The notes below the pieces were generated by a model, which saw nothing but the letters and a program-made list of their open reading frames with translations, had not been told where the DNA came from and did not search any database. The position numbers and the translations under genes were made by a program. Shown here in pieces: positions 15,929 to 22,168 of a stretch of DNA of 22,405 bases. The first letter of the stretch is position 1. Every line of letters begins with the position of its first letter. The stretch comes from SFTH01 sp051878085 (GTDB lineage: Bacteria; Bacillota; Clostridia; Christensenellales; Aristaeellaceae), in contig JBJEJN010000023.1 of assembly GCA_051878085.1 (NCBI GenBank), positions 1-22,405 on the forward strand, in the 5' to 3' direction.

Positions 15929-16573
15929 ATGAAAAAGCAGTTGACAGAGCTCGTCTTTATTCTCGATCGCAGCGGTTCCATGTTTGGTCTGGAGGCCGAC
16001 ACCATCGGCGGCTTCAATTCGATGATCGCGAAGCAGCGCCGGGAGGCGGGCGAGGCGCTGGTCTCCACCGTGCTGTTCAACGGCACGACCACGGTGCTGC
16101 ACGATCGCGTGCCGCTCACCCGCATCGAGCCCATGACCGAGCGGCAGTACCAGACCGGCGGATGCACGGCGCTGCTGGACGCCATCGGCGGAGCCATCCA
16201 CCACATCGGCAACGTGCACAAGTACGCCCGGGAGGAGGATCGCCCGGAGCACACCCTGTTCGTGATCACCACCGACGGTCTGGAGAACGCCAGCCACAGC
16301 TACTCCGCCGACCAGGTGCGGCGGATGATCCGGCGGCAGCGGGAGAACTACGGCTGGGATTTCATCTTCCTCGGCGCGAACATCGACGCCGTGGAGACCG
16401 CCGCCCACATCGGCATCGACCGCAGCCGGGCCGTGAACTACCACAGCGACGCCCGGGGCACGCGGCTCAACTACGAGGTGCTCAGCGAGGCCATCAGCAG
16501 CGTGCGCAGCTGCAAACCGCTGGAAGAGAACTGGTCGCAGCGCATCGACGAGGACTATCTTGGAAGGAAGTGA
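15929..16573 (+). CDS. von Willebrand factor A (vWA) domain protein
   Basis: A 214-residue protein from ATG 15929, with CAGGAGG eight bases upstream. It is a single vWA domain with a complete metal-ion-dependent adhesion site: DRSGS (Asp13, Ser15, Ser17), Thr80 in TGGCTALLDAIG and Asp116 in ITTDGLENAS. It has no signal peptide or membrane segment, so it is cytoplasmic and of the type found beside TerD-like, phosphatase or ADP-ribose genes (TerY-like). Such domains usually assemble protein complexes through a bound Mg2+. Its stop lies five bases before the ADP-ribosylglycohydrolase start, so those two genes are co-translated. Its partner is not known; the neighbouring ADP-ribose proteins are the obvious candidates. 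Confidence 0.87.
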   Translation: MKKQLTELVFILDRSGSMFGLEADTIGGFNSMIAKQRREAGEALVSTVLFNGTTTVLHDRVPLTRIEPMTERQYQTGGCTALLDAIGGAIHHIGNVHKYAREEDRPEHTLFVITTDGLENASHSYSADQVRRMIRRQRENYGWDFIFLGANIDAVETAAHIGIDRSRAVNYHSDARGTRLNYEVLSEAISSVRSCKPLEENWSQRIDEDYLGRK

Positions 16574-16578
16574 GCGAA

Positions 16579-17367
16579 ATGATCGGAGCCATCATCGGAG
16601 ACATCGTCGGATCCCGCTTTGAGTGGCACAACCACCGGAGCAAGGAATTCGAGCTGTTCACCCCCAAATGCTTCGCCACGGACGACAGCATCATGACCCT
16701 GGCCATCGGCGAGGCCCTGATGCGCAGCCAGAGCGACTGGAGCGACCTGGACGCGCAGGCGGTGCGCTGCATGCAGGCGATCGGCCGGCCCTACCCGAAC
16801 TGCGGCTACGGCGGGCGCTTCCAGCGGTGGATCTACAGCGACCATCCCCACCCCTACAACAGCTACGGCAACGGCGCGGCCATGCGCGTGATCGCCTGCG
16901 GCTTCGTGGCAGGGAGCCTGGAGGAAGCAAAGGCCCTGTCCAGGGCCGTGACGAAGGTCACGCACAACCATCCCGAGGGCATCAAGGGCGCGGAGGCCAC
17001 GACCGTGGCGATCTACATGGCCCGCAGCGGCAGCTCCATGGCGGAGATCCGCGAAGTGATCGACCGGGCGTACTATCCAATGAACTTCACGCTGGACGAG
17101 ATTCGCCCGACCTACAGGTTCAACGAGACCTGTCAGGGCACGGTTCCCCAGGCGCTGATGGCCTTCTTCGAGTCCACCGACTTTGAGGACGCCATCCGCA
17201 ACGCCATCTCCGTCGGCGGCGACAGTGACACCCTCGCCGCCATCACAGGCGGGGTTGCGCAGGCCTACTACGGCGTTCCCGGCGAACTGTATGATCAGGC
17301 GATCGAATACCTCAATCCGAGCCTGCTCGACATCCTCCAGCGCTTCGAGGCCCGGTATCCCCGGTAA
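16579..17367 (+). CDS. ADP-ribosylglycohydrolase (DraG/ARH family)
   Basis: A 262-residue protein from ATG 16579, with AAGGAAG eight bases upstream. The family removes ADP-ribose from proteins (Arg or Ser) or cleaves small ADP-ribose conjugates using two Mg2+ ions. The motifs are present: MIGAIIGDIVGSRFEW at the N-terminus, ATDDSIMTLA with Thr34-Asp35-Asp36 as metal ligands, and SVGGDSDTLAAITGGVAQA with Asp215, Asp217 and Thr218 as the second ligand set. The length is typical of the short bacterial form. It is the last gene of the macro/vWA group and is followed by a terminator. The substrate cannot be told from sequence; no ADP-ribosyltransferase gene was recognised in the window. Confidence 0.93.
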   Translation: MIGAIIGDIVGSRFEWHNHRSKEFELFTPKCFATDDSIMTLAIGEALMRSQSDWSDLDAQAVRCMQAIGRPYPNCGYGGRFQRWIYSDHPHPYNSYGNGAAMRVIACGFVAGSLEEAKALSRAVTKVTHNHPEGIKGAEATTVAIYMARSGSSMAEIREVIDRAYYPMNFTLDEIRPTYRFNETCQGTVPQALMAFFESTDFEDAIRNAISVGGDSDTLAAITGGVAQAYYGVPGELYDQAIEYLNPSLLDILQRFEARYPR

Positions 17368-17372
17368 TCTGC

Positions 17373-17407
17373 CGGAGGGAGCCGGACTCCCTCCGCCCTT
17401 CCGTTTT
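17373..17407 (+). terminator. Terminator after the ADP-ribosylglycohydrolase gene
   Basis: CGGAGGGAG (17373-17381) pairs perfectly with CTCCCTCCG (17387-17395) around a 5-base loop, followed by CCCTTCCGTTTT. Confidence 0.78.
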
Positions 17408-17492
17408 GAACGCAATTCTGCATGCTTTGCCCGGTTCTGACGGCCGCAATGTTATTTTTGCATGAATCCTTGTGTTTTCATTGGAGAGACAC

Positions 17493-17521
17493 TTGCTTAT
17501 TATATGCAGACATGCTATAAT
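17493..17521 (+). promoter_or_regulatory. Sigma-A promoter of the riboswitch-symporter transcript
   Basis: TTGCTT (17493-17498), a 17-base spacer and TATAAT (17516-17521) with an extended -10 TGC. The -35/-10 pair is the same as that of the kinase operon promoter. Transcription should start near 17528, just ahead of the first glycine aptamer. Confidence 0.86.
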
Positions 17522-17544
17522 CCATTTGCAATTGAATAGCCGTT

Positions 17545-17715
17545 ATATGAAATTCATAGGAAATACGACGATCGTCGTGACCGAAGGAGTAAAACTCTCA
17601 GGTGTCCGCAAGGGTGAGGACTGTGAATGGATAAGACTTTGGAGACGCCCGCGGATGCGGGGGCCGAAGGGGCAAGCGCGAAGGCGTGAATCTCTCAGGC
17701 AAAAGGACAGAGTTG
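17545..17715 (+). ncRNA. Tandem glycine riboswitch
   Basis: Two glycine aptamers lie in series. Aptamer 2 (~17636-17713) is close to consensus. P1 is ACTTTG (17636-17641) with CAGAGT (17708-17713), P2 is GGAGA with TCTCT, and there is a CCCGC/GCGGG hairpin. The conserved CCGAAGGGGCAAGC, CTCTCAGGC and AAAAGGACAGAG elements are all present. Aptamer 1 (~17552-17628) has CCGAAGGAGTAAAA and CTCTCAGGT but is divergent: the 5' P2 strand reads GGAAAT, and an extra GTCC/GGAC hairpin lies near its 3' end. P1 can form from ATTCATA (17552-17558) and TGTGAAT (17622-17628). The 502 bases between 17368 and 17869 hold only this element, its promoter and its terminators. The downstream gene is a predicted sodium:alanine/glycine symporter, a known class of glycine-riboswitch target. 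Confidence 0.93.
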
Positions 17716-17719
17716 CATT

Positions 17720-17745
17720 CTTCTGATCGACGATCAGGGGTTTTT
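17720..17745 (+). terminator. First terminator hairpin of the glycine riboswitch
   Basis: CTTCTGATC (17720-17728) pairs with GATCAGGGG (17732-17740), including two G:U pairs, around the loop GAC, followed by TTTTT. Its 5' arm can instead pair with CAGAG (17708-17712) at the end of aptamer 2, giving a possible antiterminator. Confidence 0.75.
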
Positions 17746-17758
17746 CTCGCGTCGCCAA

Positions 17759-17791
17759 AGCCATTGTCCGCAGGATGATGGCTGTTTTTTT
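17759..17791 (+). terminator. Second, stronger terminator hairpin before the symporter gene
   Basis: AGCCATTGTCC (17759-17769) pairs over 11 positions (two G:U) with GGATGATGGCT (17773-17783) around the loop GCA, followed by G and seven Ts. TTGTCC in its 5' arm is complementary to GGACAG (17705-17710), the conserved 3' end of aptamer 2, so it may be the main regulated terminator. Confidence 0.82.
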
Positions 17792-17869
17792 GCGCAGGAA
17801 GGGCGCGGTTTCGGCCGCGTGCAACAATGGTGCTCCCTCCCAATACAAACGAGAAAGGTTGTTTTACCC

Positions 17870-19246
17870 ATGGACGCATTGCTCAAAGTCGTACAGACCA
17901 TCAACCTCTACCTGTCGGATTACATCCTGATCGTGCTGCTGATCGGCTGCGGTCTCTACTTCTCCATCCGCACCCGATTCGTGCAGATCCGCTGCTTCGG
18001 CGAAGGCATGCGCCGCGTGTTCGGCAATCTCTCCCTGAATGGCAAAAAGCAAAAGAGCGGCCTCAGCTCCTTCCAGGCCCTGACCACCGCCATCGCGGCC
18101 CAGGTCGGCACCGGCAACATCGTCGGTGCGTGCGGCGCGATCCTCATCGGCGGCCCCGGCGCGATCTTCTGGATGTGGATCATCGCCTTCTTCGGCATGG
18201 CAACCATCTACGCCGAGGCGGTGCTGGCCCAGAAGACCCGCGAGGTGCACGCGGACGGCACCGTGGCCGGCGGCCCGGTGTACTACATCAAGACCGCCTT
18301 CAAAGGCAAGCTGGGCTCCTTCCTCGCGGGCTTCTTCTCCATCGCCATCATCCTGGCGCTGGGCTTCATGGGCTCCATGGTGCAGTCCAACTCCATCGGC
18401 GAGGCCTGCAACAACGCCTTCGGCATTCCCACCTGGGTCGTGGGCCTGATCGTCTCGCTGGTCGCCGTGTTCATCTTCATCGGCGGCTTGCAGCGCATCG
18501 GCTCCGTCACGGAGAAGATCGTTCCCATCATGGCCACGCTCTATCTGATCGGCGGCCTGGTGGTGCTCATCGCCCGCATCAAGTATGTCCCGGAGACCAT
18601 CGGCATGATCTTCAAGTACGCCTTCGTGCCCAACGCCATCATCGGCGGCGGCATCGGCTTCGCGCTGAAGCAGGCCATCAGCCAGGGCGTAAAGCGCGGC
18701 CTGTTCTCCAATGAGGCCGGCATGGGCTCCACGCCCCACGCCCACGCCATGGCGAACGTCAAGACCGCCCACGAGCAGGGCGTGGTCGCCATGATCGGCG
18801 TGTTCATCGACACCTTCGTCGTGCTGACCATCACCGCGCTGGTGGTGATCTCTACGCTGTACGCCGGCAACGGTGTGCTCGCCGCAGGCGCTGCCGAGGG
18901 CGTGTCCAAGACCAACATGGCCCAGCTCGCCTTCTCCTCCGTGTTCGGCACCAGCCTGGGCAACGCTTTCGTGGCCATCTGTCTGCTGTTCTTCGCCTTC
19001 TCCACCATCATCGGCTGGAACTTCTTCGGCCGCATCAACGTGCGCTACCTCTTCGGCAAGAAGGCCGACCTGCCCTACTCCGTGCTGGCCATCGCCTTCA
19101 TCTTCCTCGGCTCCCTGCTCTCCAACGACCTGGTCTGGGAGCTGACCGACACCTTCAACCAGCTGATGGTCATTCCCAACGTGATGGCGCTGGTTGCCCT
19201 CTCCGGCCTGGTCGTCGCCGAGGTCAAAAATCGCAAAAACGACTGA
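17870..19246 (+). CDS. Sodium:alanine/glycine symporter, AGCS family
   Basis: A 458-residue integral membrane protein from ATG 17870, with GAAAGG about 11 bases upstream. It takes up glycine and/or alanine with Na+. It has the expected length and about ten hydrophobic helices, with the family signatures GLSSFQALTTAIAAQVGTGN, GGPGAIFWMWIIAFFGMAT, GGPVYYIK, RGLFSNEAGMGSTPHAHA and TIIGWNFFGRINVRYLFG. The cytoplasmic tail ends in KNRKND. A glycine riboswitch and two terminators lie directly upstream, which supports glycine as the physiological substrate. Hairpins follow the stop and the next gene is convergent, so it is a single-gene transcript. Confidence 0.95.
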   Translation: MDALLKVVQTINLYLSDYILIVLLIGCGLYFSIRTRFVQIRCFGEGMRRVFGNLSLNGKKQKSGLSSFQALTTAIAAQVGTGNIVGACGAILIGGPGAIFWMWIIAFFGMATIYAEAVLAQKTREVHADGTVAGGPVYYIKTAFKGKLGSFLAGFFSIAIILALGFMGSMVQSNSIGEACNNAFGIPTWVVGLIVSLVAVFIFIGGLQRIGSVTEKIVPIMATLYLIGGLVVLIARIKYVPETIGMIFKYAFVPNAIIGGGIGFALKQAISQGVKRGLFSNEAGMGSTPHAHAMANVKTAHEQGVVAMIGVFIDTFVVLTITALVVISTLYAGNGVLAAGAAEGVSKTNMAQLAFSSVFGTSLGNAFVAICLLFFAFSTIIGWNFFGRINVRYLFGKKADLPYSVLAIAFIFLGSLLSNDLVWELTDTFNQLMVIPNVMALVALSGLVVAEVKNRKND

Positions 19247-19285
19247 TTCCCCCGTTCACCGGCTGCAAGTTCACAGCAGCGCAGA

Positions 19286-19316
19286 GCGCCGTCCCATGCT
19301 GCATCTGAGACGGCGC
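19286..19316. terminator. GC-rich hairpin after the symporter gene
   Basis: GCGCCGTC (19286-19293) pairs perfectly with GACGGCGC (19309-19316). There is no T-run. It lies in the 239-base gene-free stretch between the convergent symporter and glycerate kinase genes. Confidence 0.5.
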
Positions 19317-19330
19317 CCCGCTTTACAGTC

Positions 19331-19376
19331 AAAGCCCGCTTCCGACAAGAGAAGCGGGCTTTGCGTATCCTTTTCG
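19331..19376. terminator. Terminator between symporter and glycerate kinase genes
   Basis: A 12-bp perfect stem, AAAGCCCGCTTC (19331-19342) with GAAGCGGGCTTT (19351-19362), 8-base loop, followed on the plus strand by GCGTATCCTTTTC. It is a good end for the symporter transcript and could also slow minus-strand transcripts. From here to the glycerate kinase stop (19488) I see nothing further. Confidence 0.75.
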
Positions 19377-19485
19377 TTCCTCCATGCGCATGCTGTCTGT
19401 GAAACCGAAGCCCGCAGGCGGATGGTTCGCGGACGAGATGCGCGCGCCCATGAACGCCGCCGCCATCGCTCTCCCCTTCCAGGCC

Positions 19486-20733
19486 TCAGCCCCGCCGGAT
19501 GAGCGCCACGCTCAGGTCGTTCACATTGGTTCCCGTCGCGCCGGTCACGATCAGACCGCCGCACGCCTTGAGGGCGTGATAGGAATCGTTTTCCTGCAGC
19601 ACCGCCTCGATGCGGATTCCCTGCTGCATCAGCCTATGCCGGGTCTCCCCGTCCACATAGCCGCCCGCCGCATCCGTGGGGCCGTCGGTGCCGTCGGAGC
19701 CCACGGAGAACACGCACACGTCCTCCAGGCCGTCGATGCCCGCCGCCGCCGCGAGAGCCAGCTCCTGGTTCCGTCCGCCCAGACCGCTGCCGGTGAGCCG
19801 GACGACCGTCTCGCCGCCCGCGATGAACGCCAGCGATTCTCCGTCACCTGCATGGCTGCGCGCGATGGATGCCAGGAAGCTCCCCGCGTCCCGGGCCGTG
19901 CAGCACAGCTCCGCCGTCAGCATCACGGGCCTGTATCCCAGGCTCCGTGCCGTGACCTCGGCGCTTTTGCAGAGCTGGCGCACGCTGCCGATGATGCGTG
20001 TCTCCACGTTGTCCAGCGTCTTGGGGGTCTCCTCGTCCATCAGCGCGCGGGCGCGGTCGCTCAGGCGCAGGTGGTAGCGCTCCACGATGTCCCGTGCGGT
20101 CTGCGCCGTCTCCGGATCGGGACAGGCGGGGCCGGAGGCGATGGCGTCCACCGCGTCACCCAGCACATCTGAGAGGATGATGGCGTGCACCCTCGCCGGG
20201 GCGCAGATCTGGGCAAAGCGCCCACCCTTCACGCCCGAGAGCCGCTTGCGGATGGTGTTGATCTGGCGGATGTCCGCCCCGCAGGCCAGCATCTGACGCG
20301 TCACATCCTGAAGCTCCTCGCCGGGAACCAGCGGCGCTTCAAAGAGCGCCGAACCGCCGCCGGAGAGCAGAAAGACCACCTCGTCCCCCTCGCCCAGCGG
20401 ACGCACCAGCTCGAGCACCCGCTCGGTGGCCCGGAAGGAGTTCTCGTCCGGAACCGGATGGCCCGCCTCGTAGATCTCCACGCGCGGAATTTCTCCCCGG
20501 GAATGCTCATACTTGGTGATGACCGCGCCGCCCATCAGGCGGTCGCCCAACACCCGCTGCGCAGCCGCCGCCATGGGCCACGCCGCCTTGCCGACGGCCA
20601 CCAGATAGATGCGGTTTCCCAGCTGAATCTCCGAGAGGGCGCGCAGGACCGCCGTGTCCGGCATTGCGTCCGCGATGGCCGCGCGAATGATCGCATCCGC
20701 GTCCGCGCGCAGGGAAGATGCTTGCAGTCCCAT
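19486..20733 (-). CDS. Glycerate 2-kinase (GckA/TtuD type, DUF4147-MOFRL)
   Basis: A 415-residue cytoplasmic enzyme from ATG 20733, with GGAGGA seven bases upstream. It phosphorylates D-glycerate with ATP to 2-phosphoglycerate, feeding lower glycolysis. The N-terminal DUF4147 domain shows VAVGKAAWPM (around Lys49), AGHPVPDENS, LLSGGGSALF (Gly125-Gly127) and INTIRKRLSGVKGGRFA. The C-terminal MOFRL domain shows GGETVVRLTGSGLGGRNQE and GSDGTDGPTDAAGG. The length is typical. It has its own promoter and is convergent with the glycine symporter; glycerate can arise from glycine through serine and hydroxypyruvate, so a metabolic link is possible but not shown. Confidence 0.95.
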   Translation of the reverse strand: MGLQASSLRADADAIIRAAIADAMPDTAVLRALSEIQLGNRIYLVAVGKAAWPMAAAAQRVLGDRLMGGAVITKYEHSRGEIPRVEIYEAGHPVPDENSFRATERVLELVRPLGEGDEVVFLLSGGGSALFEAPLVPGEELQDVTRQMLACGADIRQINTIRKRLSGVKGGRFAQICAPARVHAIILSDVLGDAVDAIASGPACPDPETAQTARDIVERYHLRLSDRARALMDEETPKTLDNVETRIIGSVRQLCKSAEVTARSLGYRPVMLTAELCCTARDAGSFLASIARSHAGDGESLAFIAGGETVVRLTGSGLGGRNQELALAAAAGIDGLEDVCVFSVGSDGTDGPTDAAGGYVDGETRHRLMQQGIRIEAVLQENDSYHALKACGGLIVTGATGTNVNDLSVALIRRG

Positions 20734-20740
20734 TTTTCAT

Positions 20741-20787
20741 TCCTCCAATACATTTCCATTATATCGGAAATGCCCCCATGAAATCAA
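20741..20787 (-). promoter_or_regulatory. Sigma-A promoter and RBS of the glycerate kinase gene
   Basis: On the minus strand: TTGATT (20787-20782), an 18-base spacer and TATAAT (20763-20758), then GGAGGA seven bases before ATG 20733. The -10 lies only ~25 bases from the start codon, so the leader is very short. Confidence 0.78.
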
Positions 20788-20845
20788 GGGATCACAGCAG
20801 CCTTTATCGCAGCCGCGACGCGGCTCCCCCGGTGGAATGCAAACA

Positions 20846-20873
20846 GCCGGCAGCACCGATCGATGCTGCCGGC
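20846..20873 (-). terminator. Terminator after the cysteine-rich gene pair
   Basis: GCCGGCAGCA (20846-20855) and TGCTGCCGGC (20864-20873) form a perfect 10-bp stem with an 8-base loop. On the minus strand it is followed by TGTTTGCATTCC, a modest T-rich tail. It lies 39 bases past the stop of the upstream minus-strand gene. Confidence 0.7.
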
Positions 20874-20911
20874 CCCGCAGAGTAGATTATCTCCGCAGAA
20901 TCTCCGCTTCG

Positions 20912-21718
20912 TCAGTTCGTGCCGCCGCAATCCGGGCAGTTGTCGCCGGTGGTCGCGCCGCCGCAGAGCACGCTGTAGCGACCCACGACCGCCGCCGCGC
21001 CAAAGGACACCGGCACGGTGATGCACACGTCCTGGCTGACCGTGAACACGCAGCTGCCCATGAGCGTTCCCGGGCAGATCGTCGTGCCCGGCGCGACCGT
21101 GGGATTGCCGCAGCAACGGGTGACGGTGTCGCCCACGGTGGCGAAGGGCGTGACCGTGACCGGCACGCAGACGGTGGCGCGCTGGCTGCCGTAGACCGTG
21201 CAGGAGGTCTCTCCGCCGCAGACCGGGCCGCAGATCGCCAGTCCGCTGGCCGTCTGCTGGCCGCCCTTGACGCAGACCTGCACCGCTCCGATGGCGAAGG
21301 GACGGGTCAGCTCGAAGCAGAACTGCATCACGCCGTCCACCTTATCCAGGCCGAAGTCCACCTTGAGGCCCGCACAGCCGGTGGTGGGATCGGGCTGCGC
21401 CTCGGTTCGGATCTCGACGTTTTCGCCGATCTCGACCTCCTGGGGCACGCCGTCGATCACCACGCTCACGTTCTCCAGCATATCCTCGGTAATCTCCGGA
21501 CACACTCCCAGCACGAAGTGGCTCAGGTCGGCGAAGTCCGAATTGTCCTCGCCCCTGCCCCGCACCGTATAGCAGAAGCGCTGGTTCTCCCCCGCCTCGG
21601 GATAGAGGTTGGAGTTCTCCAGATCCAGCGTGAATTCAAAGGGCAGGATGCGGTCGCCGGGCACCAGGGTATAATCAATTGAAGTGTTGCACGCCGTGCG
21701 TGCGCAATTACAGCTCAC
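20912..21718 (-). CDS. Cysteine-rich protein of unknown function (268 aa)
   Basis: A 268-residue protein. The start is taken at GTG 21718, because GGGAGG lies seven bases upstream and the GTGA overlaps the stop of the preceding gene; ATG 21733 has no comparable ribosome binding site. The N-terminus is Cys-rich (MSCNCARTACNTSIDYTL), followed by PGDRILPFEFTLDLENSNLY and PEAGENQRFCYTVRG. The C-terminal half is beta-rich with regularly placed Cys residues and segments such as CVPVTVTPFATVGD, CPGTLMGSCVF and CITVPVSFGAAA, ending CPDCGGTN. It has no signal peptide or transmembrane helix. I do not recognise the family by name. The Cys pattern and beta-rich repeats would fit a cross-linked structural protein such as a spore coat or exosporium component, but this is inference. 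Confidence 0.72.
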   Translation of the reverse strand: MSCNCARTACNTSIDYTLVPGDRILPFEFTLDLENSNLYPEAGENQRFCYTVRGRGEDNSDFADLSHFVLGVCPEITEDMLENVSVVIDGVPQEVEIGENVEIRTEAQPDPTTGCAGLKVDFGLDKVDGVMQFCFELTRPFAIGAVQVCVKGGQQTASGLAICGPVCGGETSCTVYGSQRATVCVPVTVTPFATVGDTVTRCCGNPTVAPGTTICPGTLMGSCVFTVSQDVCITVPVSFGAAAVVGRYSVLCGGATTGDNCPDCGGTN

Positions 21719-21999
21719 TTGTTTGCCTCCCATTTCCAGCAATTGCATTGCGGATCAAATTGGAGGAACGGAGTGCCCGCGAATGCCGAGGCGCCGATCT
21801 CCACGGGGATCTCGGCCATCATCGGCTGGCGGAGGATATAGCGGCACTCCCCGCAGCACGCTCCGGGATCGTTTGCGCACACCAGCTTCGGCGCTCCGCA
21901 GCAGTAGGCGCGCACCCGACCAGGCGCGGCCCGGGGAATCACGCACAGCGGCAGGCACATTCTGCCGCGACCGCAGCCGCAACCACAGCATTGTCTCAT
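21715..21999 (-). CDS. Small cysteine-rich protein (94 aa) of unknown function
   Basis: A 94-residue protein from ATG 21999, with GGAGGTG seven bases upstream. It opens with a Cys/Gly cluster (MRQCCGCGCGRGRMCLPLC) and has further pairs (YCCGAPKLVC, GACCGECRY, QCNCWKW), about 14 cysteines in all. The second half (MMAEIPVEIGASAFAG) looks like a short folded segment. It has no signal peptide. Its stop codon overlaps the start of the 268-residue Cys-rich protein gene, so both are made from one transcript and probably act together. Metal binding or disulfide cross-linking in a coat-like structure are both possible. I do not recognise a family. Confidence 0.68.
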   Translation of the reverse strand: MRQCCGCGCGRGRMCLPLCVIPRAAPGRVRAYCCGAPKLVCANDPGACCGECRYILRQPMMAEIPVEIGASAFAGTPFLQFDPQCNCWKWEANK

Positions 22000-22085
22000 G
22001 GCAATCCACCTCCAGAAGCAGCATATGTCCCCGGTGCAGAGTGCGTTCCGCGCCGGAAATGGGCAAATTACGCAGGGCGGCAATG

Positions 22086-22133
22086 AAAATCGCCCACAAA
22101 ACACCATTCTCTGGTGTCTTGCGGGCAATTTTT
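22086..22133 (-). terminator. Terminator after the corrinoid protein gene
   Basis: A long imperfect hairpin: 22086-22106 pairs with 22113-22133 (AAAAT, GCCC, CAA and ACACCA against TGGTGT, TTG, GGGC and ATTTT, with single mismatches). On the minus strand it ends in ATTTTCATT, and on the plus strand in ATTTTT. It separates the corrinoid gene from the Cys-rich pair. Confidence 0.82.
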
Positions 22134-22168
22134 GCACAGTATGAGGTTCAGAGACAGCTGCGTCTATG

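Noticed and set aside
17472..17726. A short plus-strand open frame across the riboswitch.
   Set aside because: It begins upstream of the -10 box and overlaps conserved aptamer elements; no ribosome binding site. The RNA explains the sequence.
20808..20822. Palindrome around AGCCGCG/CGCGGCT considered as an operator.
   Set aside because: It has a one-base centre, is not linked to a promoter box, and is likely to be chance in G+C-rich DNA near a terminator.
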